In this document: piece by piece, positions 1 through 10,555 of the stretch
Position numbering within the stretch: the stretch's first letter is position 1
Layout of the letters: every line of letters starts with the position of its first letter
Origin: Terana coerulea
Lineage: Eukaryota; Basidiomycota; Agaricomycetes; Polyporales; Phanerochaetaceae
NCBI GenBank assembly: GCA_024811115.1
Contig: JAKOGH010000451.1
Coordinates: 1-42,771 of the forward strand
Reading direction: 5' to 3'
DNA length: 42,771 nt
The notes under the pieces: model-generated
The model's database searches: none
What the model was told of the DNA's origin: nothing
The model's input: the letters and a program-made list of their open reading frames with translations, nothing else
Made by a program: the position numbers and the translations under genes

Positions 1-875
1 AAAGTACTCCAAGAAAGGAGTCCTTCATGCAATGTGGAGTGTCGCGATATGGGCGACGTAAAGGAGTTTCTGCATACGTGTACAACGAGTTGGCGATAAG
101 ATCGTGATTGATCAATGCGCCTACCTCGAGCGTATCAACGCGCCAGACCAATGCCAAAATGGCAAAGACTCGCTTCCTGAGGGCTATATCCTCAACCCAA
201 TGAAGGAGAGCTAAACAAAGCTCGCCAGAGCCGTTTCCAAATTGTGATAGGCTCACCTTTATATCATGCTCGTGACACGACCGACATTGCGACACTGTCG
301 CTAAAGCTCGCAGTTCAAGGCGTAACCCGTCCGAAGACCACCTGAACAGAGCGCTGTACATCCGCTACACTGTCAGGCACTCGTAACTACACCCTCGAGT
401 ATGACGGTTCTTCCGGGTTAGGCTTGGTGGCGTACACCGATGCAGATTGGGCTGCTTCCAACCGCTCGGACTGGCTTCCTGCTAATGCTTGCAGGAGGAG
501 CTTTTAACCTGAGCTCTTTCGCACAGAAGTCCGTAGCAACGTCGACTAAAGATGCCGAATACATGGCACTCAGCGACTGCTCCAGAAGTCATGTGGATTG
601 AAATATCCTCTCTGAACTCAGTTACAACCGAAAGTACCCATCCGCAGCGACAACCAAGGCGCTCTATTCGTTTCGGAAAATCCCGCACGAAAGCGCACTA
701 AGCACATCGACATTCGCTACCACTACATTCGCGATGTCGTCGAAGCTGGCCACGTCAAGTACTCTTCGTGCACTGGCGTTGACAATCCCGCAGATATCTT
801 TACCAAGAATCTGGGCAGGGTCAAGATTGAGAAGTTCCGACCAATGCTCGGACTTCGCATCGCTGCTAACTAGCG
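1..875 (+). pseudogene. Decayed Ty1/copia polyprotein, RNase H end
   Basis: This is the C-terminal part of a copia-type polyprotein (reverse transcriptase/RNase H). It is recognised from short in-order blocks in different frames: a YTDADWA block near 435-455, ATSTKDAEYMAL near 540-570 (the RNase H 'TEAEYMAL' motif), then KHIDIRYHYIRD and GVDNPADIFTKNL at about 695-815, typical of the end of copia RNase H. The blocks are out of frame with each other and stops intervene, so the copy is dead. It is followed by a purine-rich tract and an LTR, which fixes the orientation as plus. The rest of the element lies left of the window. Confidence 0.85.
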
Positions 876-910
876 CGACTAAACCAGCGCAGGCAGTACG
901 CCGTGCTAGG

Positions 911-920
911 TTAGGAGGAG
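911..920 (+). other. Polypurine tract of the copia element
   Basis: A short purine-rich run (TTAGGAGGAG) sits immediately 5' of the TG that opens the LTR. This is the expected place for the plus-strand priming site of an LTR retrotransposon. Confidence 0.6.
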
Positions 921-1140
921 TGTTGAGTCAGATAGACGCCGTAAGCGCTCTGCTCACATCTTCTCTATTGTTCTACCAGGTTCCACCATGACGATGCCTA
1001 TTGTCTATTGTCCTGGTACCTATTTGTGTCTGTTTATAGTACAGCCACCCAGTATTGTATATAAGGCAGCCTCTGCGCCATACTCTAATAAGACTCATAC
1101 AACTCTCAATCCCACTAACGTGTGTATCAACCAACCTACA
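921..1140 (+). repeat. 3' LTR of the copia element
   Basis: The segment begins TGTTGAG and ends CCTACA, so it has the TG...CA boundaries of an LTR. It directly follows the RNase H remnant and polypurine tract. A TATA-like stretch (TATATAAG near 1058-1065) and a pyrimidine-rich end are consistent with an LTR promoter. At 220 bp it is a short copia LTR. The 5' LTR is outside the window, so the target-site duplication cannot be tested. Confidence 0.75.
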
Positions 1141-1662
1141 GGTGAGTAACCATCCTAGCTTCCTCAGGCCTCGGTAGGAGTGTACGCCGCTGTATGCGCT
1201 GCACTTCTACATAAAACCAGTCCTAAACAGTCCAGTCCAGTCCAGTCCTCAGTCTTTTGCAGTCCTTAGGACTGGACTTTAAAATACTAGGCATGCCCAC
1301 ATAGTATTGGTATCATTGAGCTCCTTGTTACCTTCAAGACGGGCTTTGAGTTCCAAACTCCATGCTCAGGTTCAAAGTAGTGAGCATGTCTAACTACATG
1401 GTATAGACCTGGGAATAATCAATGAGGTGCAACGCTCACTGCATGCTAGGGTAGCGGTAGAATACGCACTTATTGTCTAAATTTGAACAACTACAGATGC
1501 ATGAACAGAGTATATGCCAGGCCCCTTTCCTTGATACATGTACATCTACAGACTACAGACACTGAGACACAGCAGCTATTTATAAATGTGTTCTGAAAGT
1601 ACAGAATAAGTATGAGATGTAGAGATTGCAAAACATCAGGCAATGTGAGGCCAGTAGCTTGA
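1141..1662. other. Intergenic; short CAGTC repeats with a hairpin
   Basis: No gene is seen. Around 1228-1250 CAGTC/CCAGT is repeated in tandem. An 11-bp perfect inverted repeat (AGTCCAGTCCT at 1239-1249, AGGACTGGACT at 1268-1278) could form a hairpin with an 18-nt loop. It may be the end of a small decayed element. Confidence 0.4.
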
Positions 1663-3175
1663 CTACAACGGCTTTGGGAGTGCATCCACACATAGCTCAA
1701 AGAGCTGCTTTATGCTTGCCACAACCAGATATCCACTTCCTAACATGTAAGCAAAGGGTAAGATGGCAGTCATGATGAGTGAAAGATAGCCAAGCCCTTT
1801 AACTAGTAGTCCTTCATTGGTCATATATGTCCAACAGTACACAAACCATGCAAGGCATGGTCCCAGAATAGCTAGTCCAAGAAGGGCTGCCAATTGCCAC
1901 AGAAAGTGCTCTTGCTCCATTGTGAAAGTGCCTGACCACCCCAAGAAGTGTGGAAGAGCGTAGATGATCATGATGACACCGCCAACCATTGGCTTGGTTA
2001 TCTTGAACCCACTGATGGTGTGACCTGCGGGCAGGTCTAGATACATCGAAGTGTTGGAGTGTTGCCATTTTTGTACATGCTTGCTGTATATTCTATTATT
2101 GCGGGAAGGTGGGATTTGGAAGTGAAACTGCCCTTGTGGAGCCGTTCGCGTGCTGAAAGTCCAGGCCGCCATGGATAATCAGCTTTGGCGGCAGCAGTAT
2201 TAGACCATGAACACCGCGGTCATGAAATTACTCCCTCTGCATAGTGCTGCAGCTAGCTGAGGGACAGGCTCATCTGAGATGATGTATGGCTGCATCACGT
2301 CCTTCGGTTTGGTCCACCAGTCGAAGTATGTCAGAACTGCACAGAGACAGTGCGCCAACGTGGAGATCTTGAAGAGAGTCAATGGGTAGTGTAGGACAAG
2401 GCGCGAGATGCAAAAGCAGCAGAAGTAGAGAAGTTGGACGACGAGGAGGGCTTTGGAGATGCCATCGGACTTGCTTTTATCACGGATGTCGTCTTCTGAG
2501 ATGTCGAGGAAAAGCTCGGGTGCGTGTTCCAGGACATACGCGACACCGTCGGATGTCAATGAAAGACAGGTAAATCCTCCGGGTAGGAATGGCTCGACGT
2601 CGGATACATCAAGGACAAATCCGCCCATGGCGGCCAAGTATCCATGCCGTAAGAGTCCAAGGGTGTTTCCTCACCTGTAGCCTTTTGGGCACATTATCTA
2701 CCACGGGTGCATTGCTTTCAACATCATCAGCCTGCATATGATAGTTAATTAAGCGGCATGCAATAACTAATGCGGTGCAACACACTTCGTATGATATCTT
2801 CTGACGAAAAGGGTTCTTACTTTGGAAGCATCGCGATGTATTGGTCCTCGGCGCCGGTGACTGGTCCGGGGTTCCAAAATTTCGTTCGCCCTCCTAGCAA
2901 GCTCGACAGCACGGCACCGCTGCGTGTACGCTGATGAGTAGAAGTACCTCCGGCATGACCCCTACAGACACCCAGCCCAGCTTGTCCAGCAGACGGTGCC
3001 GCCAACTCTTTTCCCGGGTAGGTATATCGTCATGAAGAGCACTCCATACACAGATGAGGAGGGTCGAAATGCATGTGGTGAAGGCGGAGTAGGATTGGAT
3101 GAAGTTCTGTTCGGCGTTGCCGAACATGCTCTCGGGAGGGCGGGTAGTGCTGCTTGATATATTGGATTCTGGTTT
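1663..3175 (-). pseudogene. Frameshifted copy of fungal multi-pass membrane protein
   Basis: The translation reads from about 3175 down to 1663 and is collinear over its whole length with the intact gene at 38428-39965. Shared blocks include GNAEQNF, STLLICVWSALHD, DKLGWV, MGGFVLDVS, YVLEH, LLYFC, HYPLTL, KPKDVMQPYIIS, LPAGHT and LGSGYLVVAS. Compared with that copy it has a 3-bp deletion and a +1 shift near 2950, a +1 shift near 2645, and another break between the blocks ending at 2200 and starting at 2172. The intron position (acceptor near 2731) is conserved. It was a multi-pass membrane protein with no assigned function. Several of its shifts are not in homopolymers, so this one looks truly inactive. 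Confidence 0.85.
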
Positions 3176-3177
3176 GG

Positions 3178-3246
3178 GGTTGAAGGTCCTTGGGGGAATA
3201 GCGAAGGCATTAGGTTGAAGGTCCTGGGGGAATAGCGAAGGCATTA
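3178..3246. repeat. Two-copy tandem duplication, 35/34 bp
   Basis: A unit beginning GGTTGAAGGTCC and ending GCGAAGGCATTA occurs twice head to tail (3178-3212 and 3213-3246). The copies differ by one T. It lies just upstream of the membrane-protein pseudogene and is absent from the paralogue, so it arose after the two copies separated. Confidence 0.85.
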
Positions 3247-3664
3247 TAATACCCTGCATCTCTGTGGTGTTCAGGACGCGCGAAATTAGCCAGGAAGGTA
3301 CCCGGGAAGTTCCCATGTTTAGGCGATGAATATCACCTATTTTCCGGTGTCTACACCCTGATAAACGGGTGAAAGCTCTCGTGGGAAATTTGGCAGAAAA
3401 ATTGGACCTTTCACCAGACCGATTTGCAGGGCAAAAGCGAGCATTTTTAGCCTGAAAGCATGGAAGCTACTGTCCCTGCCACCTTTTGTGCTTGTACCAC
3501 TTAGATTTTACACTCATATATGATGAAAATGCCCCGTGGAATAGGGCAATGTATTATATTGTAGCAGCTACTACATACATCCATGAGTTACATTACTATA
3601 CATACTACACCCTACATAGCATCCTAAAGAGTACCCAGCCAACCACTAGAGAAAACACCTACTC

Positions 3665-4062
3665 CTAACTGCCACCCACTGAGACAGAATGAGCAAGAGC
3701 AATGCAGTCAACTGATGCAAAGAGGGGGTCAGGACATTGCATAACAGACAAGATCCAACAACGTACCCAATGCGCCAAATATATACCCCTAAACACTGAT
3801 ATGCACGCATGGAAGCTTAGTGTGCTAAAGTGAGGGTGGTCCATGGTGCAATAGCGCACAAGGACATTGACTTCAGCAAGATGCTCTCGGATGACAACAG
3901 TTGCAGGGAGTCTGCAGAATGACAAAGGGTCAGACAACAACATGGATTTGAATATTCACCTGTAACGTGTACCAGAAGCTCAAGTGGTTGCGACGCTTTT
4001 AAGGTCTGACAAGCTGTGACGACAATGTTGAGTATGAAAGTCAACCAACACATGTGAACCAC
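3665..4062 (-). other. Possible spliced fragment, unknown
   Basis: On the minus strand a clean intron-like segment (donor GTGAATATTC, acceptor TCATTCTGCAG, about 50 bp, near 3910-3960) separates two open stretches. The downstream stretch reads LPATVVIREHLAEVNVLVRY and then DHPHFSTLSFHACISVF, which looks protein-like, but no family is recognised. The two exons do not join in a long frame, so this is either a gene fragment or chance. Confidence 0.25.
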
Positions 4063-5719
4063 GCACCATTGCTCTATTACAGGTACTCAGAGTACGCCCC
4101 AGGCACACTGTCCCTCACACTTGAGCCGTCAGACGTAGACGGCATGCACCAGTCTTCATTTGGCGCGGAACAGGCCAGTCACCTACCTGGACGCCGATTA
4201 GTGTAGAAGTAATGTGGCGCGATCCCAGTACTTACGTCTACCATCCTGCCGCATTGAGAGCACAAGGCCATCATCTGCACAAGTCAGCTCGGCCAGTTAA
4301 GATGAACGAAGGTAGACATAGGCATTGGGGGTCGCACACGGGTAAGAAAGGGAGTGGAGGAAGGAGGGACGCAGAGGGACGCGCGTCGCAAGCTTCATCC
4401 CGAGACGTGATTACGTGATCAGCGGAGTTTCTGCTCGAATCTCTGGAAGCGCCCGCTGGGGAAATTCGCCCGGAAAATATGGCGGACTGGGGAACATTCG
4501 CCACCATCAGGCGGCGGGAGAAATTCCCAGGAAGACTTGTTTCACCATGTCTAGCATGATTTCCTGGTGAATCGGGGAAATTCAACAGGACTCCCGGCAA
4601 AATTAGCGCGGTTTGGACTCTACAGTGCATGTAGGACCCTTGCTGAGACGACAGCCTCGAGGCACCGCCGGAAGACAAGCAGCACTGCCTGTTCGAAAGC
4701 AGCGCACTGTGCATGAGAAGATCCGCCATGTCAGAAGGTATTGCACGGGAGCTAACCTTGTATCCACTGCTTATGTCGAATGTGTCAAAACGCCTGCGCA
4801 GCAGGCAACTGTCTTCACGCCAGTACCAGTGAACCGTCCGTTCTCACTGTTTCACTTGCACATGGAACCGCGGCAGCATTTCGATAGCAGCACTAGAAGA
4901 GTAAATACTGCTTTCGATAGGAGGAACAGCGTCAGCGGGTCCTTTCATATAGAGAGGCACCGTCGAAATCGACCCACCATATACATGAGTGACTCCCCCG
5001 CGACGTGCGCTCAGTCATGAAGCACCATTTCGCGGTCGAGTTCTGGATTTACAAAAAGTCAGCAGAGAGATCAGTGCACAATAATATACTACACAACCTT
5101 CTTCGCAACAGCAATAATCCTGCAAAACAGTGACATAGATGAACGAGTGCCCAGAGACCTAGGAGTAAGCTCGAGCAAGGCCAAGTCGTGAGAACGCCCA
5201 TTCTGCACAACGTCAAACTATCCGAATTCGGGAATGGCCGACACATTCTGGGCAGTAAGTACTTGCTTTTTGTAGGATTGTCCTGCGTACTTCCAATGAC
5301 CTCCCTCTTCCCTTGGATCGAAGGTATTTCAATCAACCTCCTGCGTGTACGGCACAGGAAACAGAAAGACTTCATGAGATGGCGCGGTCTAACAATGTTA
5401 TATACGAGTCCGTGTCATTGCGTCGAAAAGGTGAGCGCAGGCGAGTGTAAATAGGCGAAGGCCGGTGAAAAACACGAGAAGGAGAGTAACAACGTCCGTG
5501 TGGGTGTGTGTAGCAAACAAGGTGAAGCGAACAGAAATGATAGGGAATCGTAAAGCACAGATGGGGACACAGGGAAGCGGAACGTGCGCCAAAGAAGATC
5601 CACCAGGCAGATGACACCAATCCAGGCAATAAGTAGTGAAGGCGGGGGTCTAGGAGACATGACATGACAAGGCAATGTAAGGCCCGACAGAGCACGGAAC
5701 ATGACCGCCACAGCACGCA
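4063..5719. other. About 1.6 kb without a supportable gene
   Basis: The open frames here are short, overlap on both strands and resemble no family. The part next to 5720 should hold the 3' UTR and terminator of the Rho gene. Nothing else is recognised. Confidence 0.5.
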
Positions 5720-7005
5720 CTAGCATATGACACAGCACCCGCCCTTCGGCTGCTCCCACTCTTCCGTCTGACCAGCACGCCCGCTGCTCTTCCGGCGGTG
5801 GTGCGCCGCGGTCGGCACGCCCTCGCGCATGAGCATGCTCGCCCGCGTCGCGGCCTCGAACACGTCGTCGACACCCTCGATCTTCAGCGCGGAGCACTCC
5901 TTGTACGCGCGCGCGCCGATGGCCTGCGCGACGGCTTCTGCTTGGGTGCGCGAGACGAAGTTATGCGAGTCCGGCGAGCCCTCTGGCGGCCGCAGGTCCG
6001 ACTTGCACCCAACGAGGAGAACGGGTATTGAAGACCCGCAGATGGAGCGAACTTCTTCTATCCACTGCACATCGAAGCCTCAGCATACCATATAGTAGCA
6101 CTGGGATTGAAGAGTATTCACCTTGACAGAAACGTTGTCCAGAGAATCCGGAGTGTCGATGGCGAAAGCGATAAGAATAACATGCGATTTCGAATACGAC
6201 ATAGGTCGTAACCGCTAAGAAAATATGTAAGTTGTTGCATTACTGAACGCCCAGCGAGTGCTCACCTCATATTCTTCCTGTCCACTGATAAATTACAGTC
6301 AGTATCTATCCAACAGTTCAAAGATCCGCAGTATGATAGTGCTTGAAGGGGCGTGGACCATGATAGGATGGGTCACATCAGCACAGGAGTTTTTGTTGAG
6401 AAATGGTGCGCTAGCGAGCTTCGTGGTTTGCCATTCACGCGCTTTAGTCCGGGGATGGGGATATTGGCGTTGAAGAGCAGTGGGAGCGGAACACCACCAA
6501 GCACGGTGTGACAAGTAAAGTAGCAGACGTACGCTGTATCCCATAGTGCCAGTTGCACCGGCTTTCCATCCAGCCTGATTTCCGCTACGTAGTTCTCGAA
6601 GATTGCTATGCAACACGTCAGCCGCTATGACCATTACCGCGCAACGGCATGAACGTACTTGGTTGCTGCGCCGCACATTATGATTAGTGTAAGCCAACAG
6701 AGATACGGTACAGTACTCACGTATTCCTTTGGGAACTCTCCTAGAGCGAACGAACATAGCAATGACGTCTTGCCGCAGGCGCCTTCATAGGTCGGGAGAA
6801 CGGTTCAGACGATTGAGTTAAGCAGCGGAGCCGTGACCAAAGGATATGGCAATACAGGGACGCCTGTGAGCGAGCCAGGGTGAGATGCGAGCAGGTAGCA
6901 ACATACCGTCGCCAACGATAACAAGCTTCCTGCGAATCTACAAAAGCAATGAGCTGGTGCACAGATGGCCTCTGTAGCGGCACGCACTGGATTTTGCGAG
7001 GTCAT
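5720..7005 (-). CDS. Rho-family small GTPase (Rho3/Rho4-like), 8 exons
   Basis: Rho GTPases switch between GTP and GDP forms and control actin, exocytosis and polarity at the plasma membrane. Exons on the minus strand are 7005-6988, 6937-6907, 6782-6721, 6665-6659, 6605-6533, 6284-6266, 6214-6122 and 6064-5720. They sum to 648 nt, giving 215 aa. All G-boxes are present: GDGACGKTS (P-loop), the effector threonine in QPTIFENYV, WDTAGQEEYERLRP, GCKSDLR (normally TKxD) and ECSAL. The Rho insert helix region follows KSDLRPPEG, and the end is the prenylation box CVIC. All introns are canonical GT-AG, mostly 50-55 bp with two longer (124 and 248 bp). The 7-bp exon supplies Gln-Pro of the effector loop. 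No frameshift is needed. Rho3 versus Rho4 cannot be decided by eye. Confidence 0.95.
6659..6665 (-). other. 7-bp microexon of the Rho gene
   Basis: CAACCAA is flanked by GCGCAG (acceptor) and GTACGT (donor). The introns on either side are 55 bp (6666-6720) and 53 bp (6606-6658). Joining it gives KEY-QPT-IFENYV, the switch I loop with the invariant threonine. Skipping it removes that part of the loop and shifts the frame. Confidence 0.85.
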
Positions 7006-9297
7006 AGCCGATAACAGTCTCGTTAGAGCGGGGACGTCGAGGGTGTGTGCGTGCTAGCCTGGAGCGGGGGTTATGTCGTGCGCAGCCGAGCGGCTCCTGT
7101 CGGACGTAGGGAATGCTGTCAGGGATGGGAGTGTCGCCGGTGTCGATGTGGAGGACGTGCACGACGGTGGTGAAGAGGGCGAGGGCGAGGAAAGGCGTCC
7201 GTGGAAGGGGGCTGAAGAAAGGTAAAGGAACTGAAGAGGGAAGGGACAAGGAAAGTGTGCAGCGCGAAATTGGGCGAATATTCCGTCGCCGGAGTCGCGC
7301 CGACCGCCACCTGCTTACGTCAGCGACAAGGGCAGTGTCCCGTTTTAGCCAGGGCGGTGCTCGCTGCGACACTAGCAACACTTTCGTCCCCGTCTTCTCA
7401 CTTTTAGGTCTGCAATGCGCTTGAAGCCAAGGGGAACAGCCGAATCCTGCTGCACTTGTGTGCTGAAGATATACGGCCAGCTCTCGGGCATGACTTGCCC
7501 TATGAGACTGTGAATTTTGCTTTGTATCGGCGGCCGACGACGGCATTTCAGGACTTGCACCGCCTTTTGACTCGCACAAAGACAACTCCCGACTTGTTAT
7601 ACCTTGTAAGCCACCTGCGGCGTCCACTCTCCGGTTCTATGTCATTCTGCTGTACTGGAAGAAGGTCTTGCAGCGTGCCGATCTCCGCCTCACTCTCAGG
7701 ATGAACGATGATGAACCGCGGCCTTGTGCAGGGTCGTCGACACCTCGCTCTGCACCGTTCTTTCTCCCTCTACGGATGGAACGCTGGACGCTTTCGAACT
7801 GCTCGGGGTTGCTCCCTACTTACTGTCTTTAGTACGGCCAATTCCCGCGAACCCTGGGCCGTTTCCTGCGCGGGTATCTTTGTTGTACGCTTCCTTCACG
7901 CTACTGAATTGCGCACACCGGACAGAATTTCCCTCTGCCATCTTCTGTGCCTTGGAGCAGGTCTGTCGGCATGCTGTAGGGATGATCGTCCCTACGCCCG
8001 AAACGTGCTAGTTTGAGCCAAGGTGGGTATCCCATCCTCTTTCGTGAGGTTGTTACTTACGATATTGTATTGCCGGTTTTATGCACCGCTGTGGATATGT
8101 TGAAGGCGGCTCCATGTGCTATCTGTTTCCCGGACGGTCAGGTAGTAACCGTGCCGCAGATGCCATGGGGTGCTTCGATTGACGAGTGGGTCTGTCGCAT
8201 TCAGTTCCAATGATGCTGTCGCTTGCTTCGTAGCATAGGCCCGCTGACTCGCTGGCCAGGCGTAATACGTGCCAGCCGGTGGTTCGATTGCAATCCGGTG
8301 CAGGTCGCCAAACTTGGATCTGGTCGCCCCATCAGCGCATCCTGACAATTCCCACCGATTGACTGAACCAAGATAGAGCATTGCCAATACGAAGGCTGGC
8401 CCGAGTTGCAGGATCTGTTAGTCGTGTCATGTCGCGATGGTCTCAGTGCGTCGTAAAATAGGCTTGCTTTTGCCCCTTTGCCCCACGTATTGTCTACTTG
8501 AACGCTATGTGGTTTCTGGAGCGGCGGCGGCGGCTACCTTCGATTTCGCGACACGCAGCCGCTGTATACGCGACTCTGTCACGGGAGATGCGATGTGCAT
8601 GCAGCGAAGCTCGCGGACCCTCCTACGACCGATAATTTTTCCCATGACCGATATTGTGTAGCAGCCTCAATGGGATGTGTCTTTGGTGCTATTTCCTAAA
8701 GAACCAAATACGACGTGGGAAATATTCGCAGATCTCGAGCTTTGGGAGAATGGTGGTGAGTCCTCCACCCGTTCTCTTTAACAATGCCTAGTCAAGCTGC
8801 GAGTATTACAGCTGGATAGTGGGGCGCAAATATTCACTAAATAAGGCACGATTGTAGATAATAATATTGCTGGCTCCTCATGTTATGCAAGCTATGTATG
8901 CCATTGGTGCGCAATCCATACCACATTTATCAAAAGTGCTTCCGGGTCTCTGTAAATTGGTCGAAGAGTGTGTAGCAGCTGTTTTATACAGCTGGCTGAC
9001 TGCTTTACATCTGCTTGTCTTGTCTTGCGCCTGCCCTCGCATGCCACAATGCATGCATAACATACGTGTTGTAAGTATCCCGAACACGCGTGCTTGCAAG
9101 TATGGCAAACGCGTCGGATAATGGATTGCTAGAATCGACGTCGACGCGATCACATGAATCCCGCCATGTGGTTTGACGTCAGGGCCGACGAAGCCGAAAG
9201 CGTCCGCAAGCGCGCAATGAAGTAGGCGAGCTCGCCGTCATTGCGCCGCCACCACGCCTTGCTACACGACCTCGAACATCCCATACAACTGATCAAC
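7006..9297. other. 2.3 kb between Rho and SOD genes, no gene supported
   Basis: The left part is the presumed promoter and 5' UTR of the Rho gene, and the right end is the 5' UTR of the SOD gene. Frames between 7426 and 8216 contain protein-like snippets in shifting frames (for example TPDLLYLVSHLRRP and FYVILLYWKKVLQ). These could be an eroded gene, but no family is recognised and no exon chain could be built. Confidence 0.45.
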
Positions 9298-10278
9298 ATG
9301 CTCGGCCTCGTTCGCGCTGCTACACGCCCCCTCGCCTTGCCGCTTCCTTTGCGAGAGCCGCGGCGTCCGTACACACCCTGCCTAAGCTTGACTACGGCTA
9401 TGATGTGAGTTCGAACGAAGGGTCGCTGTGAACATGGACGTTGTGCTCATCTGCGTGCATTGCAACAGGCTCTCGAGCCGCACATCTCTGGCGAGATTAT
9501 GACCTTGCACCACACGAAGCACCACCAGACGTACGTCAATGGCCTGAACGCAGCTGAGGAGTCCTACGCCAAGGCGTCCACGCCCAAGGACCGCATTAAG
9601 CTGCAGGCTGCTCTGAAGTTCAACGGCGGAGGTATGTGCGACCCAGGTTTGGGATTTGCTTATCCTGAGTGCGCATGCAGGTCATATCAACCACACCCTG
9701 TTCTGGAAGAACCTCGCGCCCACCTCTGCAGGTGGAGGACAGCTTCATGACGGACCTCTCAAGCAGGCCATCGACCGCGACTTTGGCTCATTTGACGGTA
9801 TGCAGCAGGCCTGACTATGACTATATGGTGTGCTCACATCATTACTAGCCTTGAAGGAGAAGTTGAACTCCACGACCGCTGCCGTCCAGGGCTCTGGATG
9901 GGGCTGGCTTGGATACTGCACTAACAAAAAACAGCTCGAAGTCGTCACTACACCCAACCAAGACCCTCTGCTTTGTACGTGCTCGTTGTCATATTTCCGC
10001 ACAAATTCTTAGTACGACCCTTTCGCAGCCCACGTTCCTATCATTGGTGTCGACATCTGGGAGCACGTGAGTCAGCCTTCAGTTTATTTATCTGCGGTTG
10101 CTGAAGAGACTTGCTTAGGCTTTCTATCTGCAATACAAGAATGTCAAGCCCGACGTACGTCTTACTAGTTCACTAAGGCGAAGTCTTGACTGATCCCTTT
10201 CTCCAGTACTTGAAGGCTATCTGGAACGTCATCAACTTCAAGGAAGCAGAGAAGCGTCTGGTTGAAGTGTCAGCTTAA
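9298..10278 (+). CDS. Mitochondrial-type Mn/Fe superoxide dismutase
   Basis: Converts superoxide to O2 and H2O2, probably in the mitochondrial matrix. Exons: 9298-9404, 9469-9631, 9681-9797, 9849-9974, 10013-10066, 10119-10154 and 10207-10278. The mature protein starts near [12 protein letters not shown]. Metal-ligand motifs are present: [10 protein letters not shown] (His), [10 protein letters not shown] (His) and GVDIWEHAFY (Asp, His); GSGWGWLGY is also typical. Two one-base problems occur. The presequence needs one extra C in the C5 run at 9327-9331 to join [11 protein letters not shown] to the rest. Exon 4 ends with an extra T before its donor (CTTTGTACGT at 9971-9980), and the following intron is only 38 bp. 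With both adjusted the exons sum to 675 nt (224 aa). The ATG at 9298 is the only plausible start. A cytosolic form is unlikely because the presequence is Arg-rich. Confidence 0.93.
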
Positions 10279-10555
10279 GCTTTGCTCTCTCATGTATACT
10301 ACCGACTGTTGCAATTCGAGTGCTTTGAGAATTCGAAGTACTTTTGGATGGATTCACAACCGTTCTTGAGCTTCAATTTGGCTTCAATCCAAACTACGAA
10401 ATATGGGTAGACGCTCAGCGCACGTGGGAGGCATCCTTAGTACGAGGACTGGCTTTCATGTTGCTCACCTTTCTCTTCCTTATCCTTTCTCTGGGCTTGA
10501 CTATTTATCGTCTCGGTACGGTCTACGACGCGGCCCCTCGGTTTGCTTCCGTGCC

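Noticed and set aside
8280..8305. tRNA T-arm-like GGTTCGATTGCAATCC
   Set aside because: No matching acceptor stem, D-arm or anticodon arm could be placed around it.
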